DNA from: ZC4RG30 sp039932715
GTDB taxonomy: Bacteria > Pseudomonadota > Gammaproteobacteria > Steroidobacterales > Steroidobacteraceae
Assembly (NCBI GenBank): GCA_039932715.1
Contig: JBDTPN010000004.1
Location: 62,001-126,000 of the forward strand
Direction: 5' to 3'
DNA: 64,000 nt
This document shows positions 25,754 to 34,433 of the stretch, piece after piece. The translations under genes were made by a program, and so were the position numbers. Each line of letters begins with the position of its first letter. Within the stretch, counting starts at the first letter, position 1. Below the pieces are notes generated by a model. That model was not told the DNA's origin, did no database searches, and worked only from the letters and a program-made list of their open reading frames with translations.

Positions 25754-25998
25754 GCGCGTTTTATCATCTTCAGGATCAGCAGAATGATAACCGCACCGAT
25801 GACACCCGAAATGATCGTCCCCAGCAGTCCCATGCCCACGAACACGCCGAGTCGTGGCAGCAGCCAGCCACCCAAGACCGAGCCGACGATGCCGACAATG
25901 ATGTCGCCCGCCAGCCCAAGGCCACTTTTCACGATCATGTTCGCAAGCCAGCCGATGACGGCGCCGATGACGATTGTTATCAGAATTGCAACGAGCAT
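25750..25998 (-). CDS. GlsB/YeaQ/YmgE family stress-response membrane protein
   Basis: Small, very hydrophobic protein of 82 residues, almost entirely glycine-rich TM segments: IGAVIGWLANMIVKSGLGLA, GDIIVGIVGSVLGGWLLPRL and a third helix ending KMIKRA. This is the transglycosylase-associated protein family, often induced by envelope or acid stress; its biochemical role is not known. It is the first gene of a five-gene, tightly overlapped minus-strand operon. ATG at 25998 has a GGGAGTG ribosome site. Confidence 0.9.
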   Translation of the reverse strand: MLVAILITIVIGAVIGWLANMIVKSGLGLAGDIIVGIVGSVLGGWLLPRLGVFVGMGLLGTIISGVIGAVIILLILKMIKRA

Positions 25999-26091
25999 GT
26001 TCCCACTCCCTCGGTTTATTGTGGCCAGAGTATCTGCCCGGCAAGTTCGCCGTGCAAGCTGCCAGGGGACGCAACCGTCTTATGATTGCGC

Positions 26092-26805
26092 ATGGGGATT
26101 TCGCATGCGGTCATCCACGGCGTATTGCACGGGCTTGCCCAGCCTGCTGTTGCGCGCTCGTCACAGCGATTCTTCAAGACCGCCCCGGGGGCTTACGGCG
26201 CCGGCGATCGGTTTCTGGGCATTCGCGTGCCGCAGCTGCGCAGGCTGCTACCGTTGTTTCAGGAGACGACACTTGCAACGGTGAGCACGTTGCTGCAATC
26301 AACCTGGCACGAGGAAAGACTGTTTGCGCTGCTGCTGCTGGTCAGGCAGTACCAGACTGGTGATAGCTCACAGCAGGGGCGCATCGCCAGGTTGTATCTG
26401 GCCAGGCGACGACACATCAACAACTGGGATCTGGTCGACAGCTCTGCCCACCTGATATTGGGACCACACCTGCAGCACCGTGATCGGCGCCTGCTTGACC
26501 GGCTCGCACGGTCGCGCTGCCTCTGGGAGCGGCGCATCGCCATGCTCACCACCCTGTGCTATATCCGCCAGCGCGACCACGTCGATGCGCTGCGCATTGC
26601 GGCACTGCTGATCGACGATCACGAGGACCTGATCCATAAGGCCGTGGGCTGGATGCTGCGCGAGATTGGTAATCGCGATCCAGGTGTGGAGCGCGGCTTC
26701 CTCGACATGCATGCGTCGCGCATGCCGCGAACCATGCTGCGCTATGCTATCGAGAAGTTTCCTGCACGGGAGCGGGCGCGTTACATGAAGGGGACATCAC
26801 GATGA
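26092..26805 (+). CDS. DNA alkylation repair protein (AlkD-like HEAT repeat)
   Basis: Protein of about 237 residues built of HEAT-like helical pairs, as in AlkD DNA glycosylases that excise bulky or cationic alkylated bases. Signature parts: FLGIRVPQLRRLLPLF, STWHEERLFALLLLVRQYQ, HINNWDLVDSSAHLILG, WERRIAMLTTLCYI and HKAVGWMLREIGNRDP, with the catalytic-region WDLVD and WMLRE residues kept. A TTG six bases upstream is an alternative start. Its stop overlaps the cytochrome P460 gene (ATGA). Confidence 0.9.
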   Translation: MGISHAVIHGVLHGLAQPAVARSSQRFFKTAPGAYGAGDRFLGIRVPQLRRLLPLFQETTLATVSTLLQSTWHEERLFALLLLVRQYQTGDSSQQGRIARLYLARRRHINNWDLVDSSAHLILGPHLQHRDRRLLDRLARSRCLWERRIAMLTTLCYIRQRDHVDALRIAALLIDDHEDLIHKAVGWMLREIGNRDPGVERGFLDMHASRMPRTMLRYAIEKFPARERARYMKGTSR

Positions 26806-27392
26806 TTCGCAGGGCTGCCATCAGCATGGTGCTTTTCCTCGGAGGCGGCGCTGCACTTGCGGCGGGCCCGAAGTTCACTGGCACCGGGGAACTGGTGCGT
26901 CCCACCGATTATCGCGAATGGATTTTCCTGGCCAGTGGACTGGGCATGACTTACGGCCCCAATCGACCGCAGGCTGGCCAGGCACCTGCTTTCGACAATG
27001 CATTCGTGAATCCGGAAAGCTATCGGGCATTCATGAAGACGGGCCGCTGGCCGGAAGGCACCATGTTCATGCTGGAAATCCGCAGCGCTGATGAGAATGT
27101 CTCCATCAACGCGGGTGGCCGGACCCAGGGCGCGCTGCGTGCCATCGAAGCGTCGGTAAAGGATACGAAACGATATCCCGATGGCGGCTGGTCCTACTTT
27201 TCATTCGATGGGCCGCAGGGCCTGAAGGAAAGCGCAGCACCGTTTCCACGTACGGCCAGTTGTTACGGCTGCCACAGCAGGAATGGCGCCGTGGAATGGA
27301 CCTTCACGCAGTTCTATCCATCGGCATTCGAAGTTGCCCGGAAACTGGGAACCGTGCGGCCGGATTACGATCCGGCGCGCAAAGCGGAGTAG
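26802..27392 (+). CDS. Exported cytochrome P460 family protein
   Basis: Periplasmic haem protein of 196 residues with a signal peptide (ISMVLFLGGGAALAAGP). The fold-specific segments LVRPTDYREWIFLASGLGMT and NPESYRAFMKTGRWPEGTMF are typical of P460/cytochrome c'-beta proteins, and the single haem site CYGCH is at residues 154-158. P460 enzymes oxidise hydroxylamine, but many members bind NO or have no known role. A cross-linking lysine cannot be judged by eye. It overlaps the AlkD-like gene by four bases. Confidence 0.88.
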   Translation: MIRRAAISMVLFLGGGAALAAGPKFTGTGELVRPTDYREWIFLASGLGMTYGPNRPQAGQAPAFDNAFVNPESYRAFMKTGRWPEGTMFMLEIRSADENVSINAGGRTQGALRAIEASVKDTKRYPDGGWSYFSFDGPQGLKESAAPFPRTASCYGCHSRNGAVEWTFTQFYPSAFEVARKLGTVRPDYDPARKAE

Positions 27393-27401
27393 TCGGGCCC
27401 G

Positions 27402-27788
27402 CTACCAGACCTTGCTGCGCGGCATGCCACGCTTCTTCCACAACATGTAGGGGATTAGCGAAATGGCCAGGAACACCAGGGGAAATAGCAGCAGGCCGAC
27501 GTTATCACCGGAAAACAGGCGCGACATGAATGCGCCGATGCAGCTGATCCAGAATCCGGCAAAAGCCCATTCCTTGAGGATGTTGTAGCGCGACTGCAAA
27601 ATCGCAATGGCACCGGCGGACTTGAACCCTCCCAGGATGCTCATCAGGTACGCCGGGTAGCCCAGATGGTTCATTACTTCGAGCCCGGTTTTCTCGTGCA
27701 TGAGGCCGAGAACCCCGTCCATCAGCAGGAACGCAGCAAAGAGCCCCGTGGCTATCCAGTAGAAGATATTGAGTTTGTTCGTTGCCAT
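27402..27788 (-). CDS. DoxX-like membrane protein
   Basis: Integral membrane protein of 128 residues with four helices, opening IFYWIATGLFAAFLLMDGVL and containing HLGYPAYLMSILGGFKSAGA, the pattern of DoxX-like family proteins. Function unknown; relatives are linked to redox or membrane stress. It ends the operon SRPBCC - YkoF-like - DoxX-like. Confidence 0.8.
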   Translation of the reverse strand: MATNKLNIFYWIATGLFAAFLLMDGVLGLMHEKTGLEVMNHLGYPAYLMSILGGFKSAGAIAILQSRYNILKEWAFAGFWISCIGAFMSRLFSGDNVGLLLFPLVFLAISLIPYMLWKKRGMPRSKVW

Positions 27789-27804
27789 ATGGGTTTGCGT
27801 CCCT

Positions 27805-28059
27805 TCAGTAGCTACCCGGCGTGAAAGGTCCCAGCACCTTCATGGAAAATACGCACAGCGCGTTCTGCTCGAAGCTGCGCCGGATCTCGGTGGTGACCGC
27901 CGGCATGACATCGTCAAACGCTCCGAACACCTGCGTGCTCATGTCGTTGGTGATGACCTTGAGCCGTGGCCAGGTGTTGATACGGTCGATATATGCCTGG
28001 ATGGGCGGAATGAAATCCGCATTGATGGGATACAGACTGATCTCCACACCAATGTTCAT
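27805..28059 (-). CDS. YkoF-like thiamine/HMP-binding domain protein
   Basis: Protein of 84 residues: VGVEISLYPINADFIPPIQA, then LKVITNDMSTQVFGAFDDVM and CVFSMKVLGPFTPG. This follows the YkoF-type ferredoxin-like fold that binds thiamine or its HMP precursor in Bacillus. Ligand binding is not proven for such single-domain proteins. It overlaps the upstream SRPBCC gene by four bases, so the two are coupled. Confidence 0.72.
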   Translation of the reverse strand: MNIGVEISLYPINADFIPPIQAYIDRINTWPRLKVITNDMSTQVFGAFDDVMPAVTTEIRRSFEQNALCVFSMKVLGPFTPGSY

Positions 28060-28556
28060 TGCTCGGCGATCTTCTTCATGTTGGCCAGTGCACCCTCGAA
28101 TCTTGTCTTGCGCCCGGCGATGTCGGCATCCTTGGCAGTCTTGTCAGCTTTGTCGGAAAGGTCATACATCAGCGTGTAGATCATCTTGGACGTTCTGGCA
28201 GTAACCGGCCGTGCTTCCATGAACCCGTGGTAGAGATTGTAGAACTTCCCTTCCATGACCGGCTGGGTGTAGCCATAAGAAAGCTCGGTCTGGGCGACCA
28301 TGATCTCGATGATCCGGCCACCACCCAGGGACCGCACCGTGCCGATGCCGCCATCACCTGAGGTGATCTTGCACTCCAGGCTCATCCAGGCGGTGATGTC
28401 GCAGTACTTTCCGATCTTTGCCCAGACTTCTTTGGCGGGCCTGGCCACGTCTATTTCCATGTGGATGGTGGTGTATTCCGGTTCGGCAGAAAGCGCGAGT
28501 CCCGGCACGATTGGCATTGCCAACGTCAGGGCAATTGCGGTCAGAATATTCTTCAT
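28056..28556 (-). CDS. Exported SRPBCC (START-like) protein
   Basis: Protein of 166 residues with a signal peptide (LTAIALTLAMPIVPGLALSA). The mature part is a helix-grip fold: HMEIDVARPAKEVWAKIGKY, then GTVRSLGGGRIIEIMVAQTE and the C-terminal helix RKTRFEGALANMKKIAEQ. Members bind hydrophobic ligands such as lipids or polyketides. Export to the periplasm is unusual for the group. First gene of the three-gene minus-strand operon. Confidence 0.8.
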   Translation of the reverse strand: MKNILTAIALTLAMPIVPGLALSAEPEYTTIHMEIDVARPAKEVWAKIGKYCDITAWMSLECKITSGDGGIGTVRSLGGGRIIEIMVAQTELSYGYTQPVMEGKFYNLYHGFMEARPVTARTSKMIYTLMYDLSDKADKTAKDADIAGRKTRFEGALANMKKIAEQ

Positions 28557-28667
28557 TGTTATCGCTCCCTCTGGCCAAAACGGTCATCATCGGAAAGGCG
28601 AATCTACACCAACCACGATTGATGGGCCCGCTTGAGTGAGTTCATGAGGGGTCCCCGGGGGACGAAA

Positions 28668-29378
28668 ATGGCCACGTTTGTACTGGTTCATGGCGCATGG
28701 CATGGCAGCTGGTGCTGGCAGCGGGTGCGCGCAGCTTTGCAACGTCAGGGCCACGAGGTGTTCACCCCCACCCTTTCTGGTTGCGGCGAACGCGTGCATC
28801 TGCTCGACCCGAAGATCAAGCTCGAGACCCACATACAGGATGTGGTCAATCTGATCCGCTGGGAAGAGCTGGATAGCGTGGTGCTTTGTGGCCACTCCTA
28901 CGCCGGTTGCGTGGTGAGCAGCGTTGCCGATCGCATCCCGGAGCAAATCTCGCACCTGGTCTATCTGGATGCGTTCGTGCCGGAGTCCGGCCAATGCCTT
29001 CACGACAGACTCCCGGAAGAGCAGCGAAGCATGCAGCTGGATCTGTGCCGGCAAGTGGGAGAGGGCTGGAAAGTGCCACCCATCCCCGCGGAAGTGTTCA
29101 ACGTCAACAAGGCGGATCGCGCCTGGGTGGACAGGCAATGCACCATGCAATCTCTGGCAACCTTCCAGCAGCCGGTGCTGCGATCGGGCAAACCCTATGC
29201 GGCGCAGCGAACCACATATGTAATGGCAACTGGATGGGAGGGATCACCTTTTGCGCAGTTTTATCAGCAGGCGCAGGCAGCCGGTTGGGGCTCGATCACG
29301 CTCGACGGCGGACATGATCTGATGCTCGACAAGCCGGCCGAAGTGGTGCAGATCCTGCTGGCTGCCGCGGCGCACTAG
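28668..29378 (+). CDS. Alpha/beta hydrolase (esterase/hydroxynitrile lyase-like)
   Basis: Cytoplasmic hydrolase of 236 residues. The oxyanion region is FVLVHGAWHGSWCW; the nucleophile is S77 in GHSYAG; the acid lies in VYLDAFVP or nearby; and the catalytic histidine is H216 in LDGGHDLML. The closest groups by pattern are EstC/pyrethroid hydrolase and plant salicylate esterases. The ATG at 28668 is chosen over an upstream TTG because GGGGGAC lies just before it. Convergent with the beta-helix gene, overlapping by four bases. Confidence 0.85.
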   Translation: MATFVLVHGAWHGSWCWQRVRAALQRQGHEVFTPTLSGCGERVHLLDPKIKLETHIQDVVNLIRWEELDSVVLCGHSYAGCVVSSVADRIPEQISHLVYLDAFVPESGQCLHDRLPEEQRSMQLDLCRQVGEGWKVPPIPAEVFNVNKADRAWVDRQCTMQSLATFQQPVLRSGKPYAAQRTTYVMATGWEGSPFAQFYQQAQAAGWGSITLDGGHDLMLDKPAEVVQILLAAAAH

Positions 29379-31402
29379 GGCGCGCGCGGGCCGTAGTGTG
29401 GCTCGGGTTGCCCATATTCATACGCGCCGAGATCCGGTGCCTTGCCACTATAGCCATCGGTGATATTGGGCAGGGCCACGCCAGCATCGATGGCTTTCGA
29501 CTTTGCCTTGAGTTGCAGGTTCACGCTTTCAGGCTGCACCACATGTGTGGGATCTGAATAGTCTGGCATGCGCGCGTTCACAAACACGTTGTAGTCGAGC
29601 AATACGCTGTGCTTGTCCTGGCCGGTGCCACGCGAATATTCCTTAAGCGTGGCATACGATCGCTGCACCAAGGGCACAGCCTGTGACACGGGAACGGTAT
29701 CCACGGCCTTGCGCTGCGGGTAGTAGTCGCGCACCACGTCGAAAGGCGGTGAGTTCCAGGCGAACGAAGTGGCCGCACCGGGGTTGACCCGAAAACCGTT
29801 GTAGTCGGAGCTGCTGTAGTTGGTAAACGTATCCACGGCGAGTACGCGCGGATTGGTTCCCTGGCCCAGCAGCAGGTTGTTGCGCAGGTGCAGGTTCGAT
29901 GCCGGGGTAAGCATGCGGAACTCGCCTACGTAGGTGTTGTTGAGATAGAAAATGCCCGCCGGATCGGCGTGTATCTTCACCGGCCCCCAATTGGCGTTGT
30001 AGACGACATTGCGGATGAAATACACCGGGCCACCGAAAATGGGCTGCGGACTCATCGCGCCCAACGGCGCGTTGAAGCAGCGATTGCGCATGACACGGAT
30101 GTTGTGCATGGCGCCGTCGGCCTCTATGCAATTGTCGTGCACCACTGAAATATCATTGTTGTAGATGTCGATGGACACAGGCATCCGATCGCGCGGTGTG
30201 TCAGGCCAGCTGTCGGGCATACCATAGGTGGCGTGGTCGATGCCATCGTGAAAACCGCGCACCCGGTTGTAGGCAAACACATGTCCCTGTCCGTACACGG
30301 AGATGGCATAAAACGACTTCATCTTCGCGCGTTCGGCGAAATCCGGGAAATCGATCCAGGGCTTGATGGCGTACCAGGTAAATAGCGAGTTGAGGTTCTC
30401 CCGCCCAAGCAGGTCATTGTCGGCAATGTAGAAGCCTGCTGAACCGGACCAGTCGGAATGCACTGCCGTACCGACATTCAAGAACTTCGAGCGCTTCACC
30501 GTCAGGCCTTTCGACCCCGCAATCAGCTTCTGCCCGGCTTCGATGGCGGTGCCAGTGTTACGAAAGGTGATGCCTTCAAAGTACTGGTAATCGCCGGCCA
30601 TCAGGTTGAACAGCACCGTGTTGCCGTCGCCATCGAATATTACTTCACCGTCGCCAGCCGCCACGATGGCGATGGGCTTTTCCGGCGTTCCATCCTGCGT
30701 GAGGTAATACGTGCCGTCCCACGGCGTCGAGCAGCAGGTGGTGAAGCGCGAATTGATCTCGTGCGAATAATGATCATGCTTGGAAAGGTAGACGCCTGCG
30801 TGCACCATTATGGTATCGCCCGCGTGCACTCGCGGCGGCGATGCGCGGCTCCAGTCGCCGCCCAGCGCTGCGACGTAATAGGCCTCGAGCAATCCGGCAA
30901 ACGCCGGCTGCTGTTTCTGGCCGGTGAAGCCCGGTGGATACACGTGATATACCTTGCCGCCCATGGCGGGCTTCGGTTCCGCGCGGGTACGCGCCAAAAT
31001 CAACCTTTCGACGCGCTTCCCGTTGGCCGCGCCAGCTCCATCGGGGTCGGTGAGAGACAAGCGGATTTCGTAATCCGAATCTTCCTCCAGATCGAACAGG
31101 CTTCCCGAGAACATGTTGGGCGCGGTGTAGTCGAGAGCCCCGCGCAGATACGTCTCTTCGCCCTGCAAGCGCAGCAGGTCCAGGCCGCGTTTCCACAGCG
31201 ACTCTCCTTTGCGCCGATATTCAATGGTGGCGACCGCGTTGCGGTTATCGTCACCCTGGATGGGCCACTCAAATCCCAGGGAAATCAAGGTGGGAGGGTC
31301 CACCAGCGGCTCGCCTGCGACTGTGATGTTACTGGCCTTGCAGGGCGCGATAACGGGAATGAGAATGATCAGCGTGGCCAGCATCGCCAGCGAATTCTTC
31401 AT
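29375..31402 (-). CDS. Exported right-handed beta-helix protein
   Basis: Secreted protein of 675 residues with a signal peptide (LAMLATLIILIPVIAPCKA). An N-terminal fibronectin-like part (about 25-150) is followed by VHAGDTIMVHAGVY and a long series of short strands typical of parallel beta-helix proteins such as pectate lyases (YFEGITFRNTGTAI, IDIYNNDISVVHDNCIEADG, GIFYLNNTYVG). The C-terminus AIDAGVALPNITDGYSGKAP resembles the end of many polysaccharide lyase-like proteins. A substrate cannot be named. The 5' end lies close to the divergent cyd operon. Confidence 0.75.
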   Translation of the reverse strand: MKNSLAMLATLIILIPVIAPCKASNITVAGEPLVDPPTLISLGFEWPIQGDDNRNAVATIEYRRKGESLWKRGLDLLRLQGEETYLRGALDYTAPNMFSGSLFDLEEDSDYEIRLSLTDPDGAGAANGKRVERLILARTRAEPKPAMGGKVYHVYPPGFTGQKQQPAFAGLLEAYYVAALGGDWSRASPPRVHAGDTIMVHAGVYLSKHDHYSHEINSRFTTCCSTPWDGTYYLTQDGTPEKPIAIVAAGDGEVIFDGDGNTVLFNLMAGDYQYFEGITFRNTGTAIEAGQKLIAGSKGLTVKRSKFLNVGTAVHSDWSGSAGFYIADNDLLGRENLNSLFTWYAIKPWIDFPDFAERAKMKSFYAISVYGQGHVFAYNRVRGFHDGIDHATYGMPDSWPDTPRDRMPVSIDIYNNDISVVHDNCIEADGAMHNIRVMRNRCFNAPLGAMSPQPIFGGPVYFIRNVVYNANWGPVKIHADPAGIFYLNNTYVGEFRMLTPASNLHLRNNLLLGQGTNPRVLAVDTFTNYSSSDYNGFRVNPGAATSFAWNSPPFDVVRDYYPQRKAVDTVPVSQAVPLVQRSYATLKEYSRGTGQDKHSVLLDYNVFVNARMPDYSDPTHVVQPESVNLQLKAKSKAIDAGVALPNITDGYSGKAPDLGAYEYGQPEPHYGPRAP

Positions 31403-31444
31403 GGAACCCCCGGAAGCAATTCAATGAGGATACTCTTAACGCAG

Positions 31445-31600
31445 ATGAATCTGCGACGCGACATACTGATTGCACTGACCATCAAGGCGGTGATGCTGGT
31501 CGCGCTGTACCAGCTATTCTTTGCGCCGCGGATGCGACCGCAGCAAAGCCCGGCCACAGCGGCAAACGCCATTCTCGGCGACCACGGAGAACGGCGATGA
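31445..31600 (+). CDS. cydP: Cytochrome bd small subunit CydP
   Basis: Small membrane protein of 51 residues (58 if the ATG at 31424 is used) with one helix: MNLRRDILIALTIKAVMLVA then LYQLFFAP. The basic N-terminus, single TM and position directly before cydA match the small subunit called CydP in several proteobacteria. It overlaps cydA by four bases (ATGA), strong evidence that it is real and translationally coupled. Its short length means routine gene calling could miss it. Confidence 0.75.
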   Translation: MNLRRDILIALTIKAVMLVALYQLFFAPRMRPQQSPATAANAILGDHGERR

Positions 31601-33126
31601 CCGGTTCAGCGGTATTGGAACTTTCGCGCTGGCAGTTCGGCGTTACGGCGCTGTACCACTTTCTGTTCGTGCCATTGACCATCGGGCTTTCGGTGCTGAT
31701 CGCCATCATGGAAAGTGTCTTCGTCATGACCGGCCGAACCATCTGGCGCGACATGACCCGCTTCTGGGGCATCCTGTTCGGCATCAACTTTGCCATGGGT
31801 GTGGCCACAGGCATCACCATGGAGTTCCAGTTCGGCACCAACTGGGCCTATTACTCCCACTATGTGGGTGACATCTTCGGCGTGCCGCTGGCCATCGAAG
31901 GCCTGATGGCGTTCTTCCTCGAAGCCACATTCATAGGCCTGTTCTTCTTTGGCTGGAGCCGATTGACGCGCCTGCAACACTTGGTCGTCACCTGGCTGGT
32001 GGCCATTGGCAGCAACTTGTCGGCGCTGTGGATACTGATCGCCAACGGGTGGATGCAGAACCCGGTAGGCGCCAGGTTCAATCCCGACACCATGCGCATG
32101 GAGCTGGAGTCCATTGGCGCTGTGATCTTCAATCCCGTCGCCCAGGCCAAGTTCGTGCACACCGTCAGCGCGGGTTATGTGACCGGCTCGGTGTTCGTGC
32201 TGGCCATCAGTTGCTGGTACCTGCTCAAGGGTCGGCACGTAGATTTTGCCCGCCGCTCGGCCGTGGTTGCCCTGAGTTTCGGCCTTGCCTCCGCGCTCTC
32301 GGTTGTCGTCCTCGGCGACGAGAGTGGCTACACGGCAGGTGAGAATCAGAAGATGAAGATCGCCGCCATCGAAAGCATGTGGCACACCGAGCCCGCGCCA
32401 GCCCCGTTCGTGCTATTTGGCATTCCTGACGCGGAGCATCGCACTACCCACGCGCAGGTAAAGGTGCCGTGGATGCTGGGACTGATTGCAACTCGGTCCA
32501 TCGACAAGGAAGTGCAGGGGATATACGAGCTGGTGGATAACGCGCGCGGGCGCATTCGCGCCGGCATTCCCGCCTATGAGGCACTGCAGGTATTGCGGCG
32601 CACTCCATCAGACGCGGTGGCGCGCGCACAGCTCGAGGCGCACGTGGCGGACCTGGGCTATGCATTGTTGCTGCGGCGCTATGTGGACAATCCGGCTACT
32701 GCCACTGAACAGCAGATCGATCAGGCTGCATGGGACACGGTGCCGTCGGTGGGCTGGCTGTTTTGGTCGTTCAGGCTGATGGTGGGGCTGGGCTTCTTCT
32801 TCATCGCGCTGTTCGCCACCGGTTTCTACCTGGCGTTCCTCGCGCGGCGACGCGGCGTGTCCAGCCGCTGGTACTTGCGCCTGGCGGCGTGCAGCCTGCC
32901 ACTGCCCTGGGTAGCCGCGGAATTGGGATGGATCGTGGCCGAGCATGGCCGCCAGCCCTGGGCCATCGAAGGGATTTTGCCCACGTTCCTGGCCGTCTCG
33001 CCCATACCTGCCAGCAATGTCGCGGTGAGCCTCGCGGGCTTCGTGGTTTTCTATTCCGTGCTTGCAGTGGTGGATGTCTACCTGCTGCTCAAGTACGTGC
33101 GCATCGGGCCGGCACATGCTGCTTGA
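31597..33126 (+). CDS. cydA: Cytochrome bd ubiquinol oxidase subunit I
   Basis: Quinol-binding, haem-carrying subunit of cytochrome bd, 509 residues, inner membrane; reduces O2 to water without pumping protons. Helix 1 reads LSRWQFGVTALYHFLFVPLT with the haem b595/d ligand histidine, followed by FWGILFGINFAMGVATGITM. The Q loop starts GDESGYTAGENQKMK and is short (cyanide-insensitive/bd-II-like type). GWIVAEHGRQPWAIEGILPT is present. It overlaps cydP and cydB. Confidence 0.97.
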   Translation: MTGSAVLELSRWQFGVTALYHFLFVPLTIGLSVLIAIMESVFVMTGRTIWRDMTRFWGILFGINFAMGVATGITMEFQFGTNWAYYSHYVGDIFGVPLAIEGLMAFFLEATFIGLFFFGWSRLTRLQHLVVTWLVAIGSNLSALWILIANGWMQNPVGARFNPDTMRMELESIGAVIFNPVAQAKFVHTVSAGYVTGSVFVLAISCWYLLKGRHVDFARRSAVVALSFGLASALSVVVLGDESGYTAGENQKMKIAAIESMWHTEPAPAPFVLFGIPDAEHRTTHAQVKVPWMLGLIATRSIDKEVQGIYELVDNARGRIRAGIPAYEALQVLRRTPSDAVARAQLEAHVADLGYALLLRRYVDNPATATEQQIDQAAWDTVPSVGWLFWSFRLMVGLGFFFIALFATGFYLAFLARRRGVSSRWYLRLAACSLPLPWVAAELGWIVAEHGRQPWAIEGILPTFLAVSPIPASNVAVSLAGFVVFYSVLAVVDVYLLLKYVRIGPAHAA

Positions 33127-34258
33127 ATTCGCCGCAATCAAGGTTGTCTGGTGGCTGCTGCTGGGCACGCTGCTAATCGGCTTCGCCATCATGGACGGCT
33201 TCGACCTGGGCGTCGGCATGCTGCTGCCCTTTGTCGGACGCACCGATGTCGAACGACGCGTGGTCATCAATACCGTGGGTCCGGTGTGGGAAGGCAATCA
33301 GGTCTGGTTCATCCTCGGGGGTGGCACCATTTTCGCGGCGTGGCCCACGCTTTATGCCACGAGTTTCTCCGGCTTCTATCTCGCGATGCTGCTGGTGCTG
33401 TCTGCGCTGATCCTGCGACCGGTGGGTTTCAAGTTCCGCAGCAAGATGCCAGGCGCGCGCTGGCGCAGCATCTGGGACTGGTGCCTGTTCATCGCGGGTT
33501 TCGTGCCCGCGCTGGTGTTCGGCGTGGCCATGGGCAACCTGTTGCGCGGCGTCCCCTTTCAATTCGACGATGAAATGCGTGCCACTTATGGCTTCGGCCT
33601 GTTCTACCTGCTCAACCCCTTTGCTGTGTTTTGCGGCCTGCTCAGCGTCGTGATGCTGGCCACGCATGGCGCGCGCTACCTGGTGATCAAGACCGAGGGT
33701 GCCGTCGCCCAGCGTGCCGCGCAGGCTTCGCGCTTCCTGGCGCTGGCATGGCTGTTGATTTTCGCCGGCGCAGGCTTCTGGTTGTGGCGCTCCGGATACG
33801 GTCTGCATATCACCAGCGGTGCATTGCCTGATGGTGTCGCCAATCCACTGGCCAAGACCGTCGTCGCGCAGCCCGGCGCGTGGTTCGACAACTATGGACG
33901 CTGGCCGTTGCTGCGCATGCTGCCGCTGGTGGGGCTCGCAGCTCCCTTGATCGTGGCATTGCTGGCATTGTCGAAGTTGCGGCGCGTGGCTTTCGTCACC
34001 AGCGCCATTGGCATTGCCGCGGTTATCGGCACCATTGGCGCAAGCCTGTTTCCGTTCCTGCTACCTTCATCGTCGCATCCGGAAAGCAGCCTGACGGTGT
34101 GGGATGCGTCGAGCAGCCATCGCACGCTGTCCATCATGCTGATTGCGACCGTCGTGTTTCTGCCCATGGTCATCGCTTATACGGCCTGGGTTTATCGGGT
34201 CATGCGTGGACCGGTGACCGCCGAACACATCCGCACAAATCCGGATTCGACCTACTGA
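33116..34258 (+). CDS. cydB: Cytochrome bd ubiquinol oxidase subunit II
   Basis: Structural subunit of cytochrome bd, 380 residues, about eight helices. The start region AIMDGFDLGVGMLLPF and NTVGPVWEGNQVWFILGGG are invariant in CydB. The ATG at 33116, inside the end of cydA (11-base overlap), is chosen; a longer frame is out of keeping with the family N-terminus. It is followed after eight bases by cydX. Confidence 0.97.
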   Translation: MLLEFAAIKVVWWLLLGTLLIGFAIMDGFDLGVGMLLPFVGRTDVERRVVINTVGPVWEGNQVWFILGGGTIFAAWPTLYATSFSGFYLAMLLVLSALILRPVGFKFRSKMPGARWRSIWDWCLFIAGFVPALVFGVAMGNLLRGVPFQFDDEMRATYGFGLFYLLNPFAVFCGLLSVVMLATHGARYLVIKTEGAVAQRAAQASRFLALAWLLIFAGAGFWLWRSGYGLHITSGALPDGVANPLAKTVVAQPGAWFDNYGRWPLLRMLPLVGLAAPLIVALLALSKLRRVAFVTSAIGIAAVIGTIGASLFPFLLPSSSHPESSLTVWDASSSHRTLSIMLIATVVFLPMVIAYTAWVYRVMRGPVTAEHIRTNPDSTY

Positions 34259-34266
34259 GGCAAGTC

Positions 34267-34395
34267 ATGTGGTATTTCAGCTGGATTCTGGGATTGGGGC
34301 TGGCAAGCAGCTTCGCTATCCTCAACGCCATGTGGTTCGAGCTGGACATGGACCGGCTGGCGCACGAACGCGCCGACACGCAGAATCTGTCGTAG
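34267..34395 (+). CDS. cydX: Cytochrome bd small subunit CydX
   Basis: Protein of 42 residues: MWYFSWILGLGLASSFAILN then AMWFELDMD. MWYFSWILG and the acidic residue after helix 1 are the CydX/CbdX signature. CydX stabilises the haems of cytochrome bd. With cydP, the operon has both small subunits. Confidence 0.93.
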   Translation: MWYFSWILGLGLASSFAILNAMWFELDMDRLAHERADTQNLS

Positions 34396-34433
34396 GATAT
34401 CTTCCACAACAGTCATCTTGAGCTGGGGGTCAC

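Noticed and set aside
25754..26074. Upstream extension of the 143-residue unknown gene to 26074
   Set aside because: Reads out of frame through the GlsB-like gene and gives a His/Arg-rich peptide without homology.
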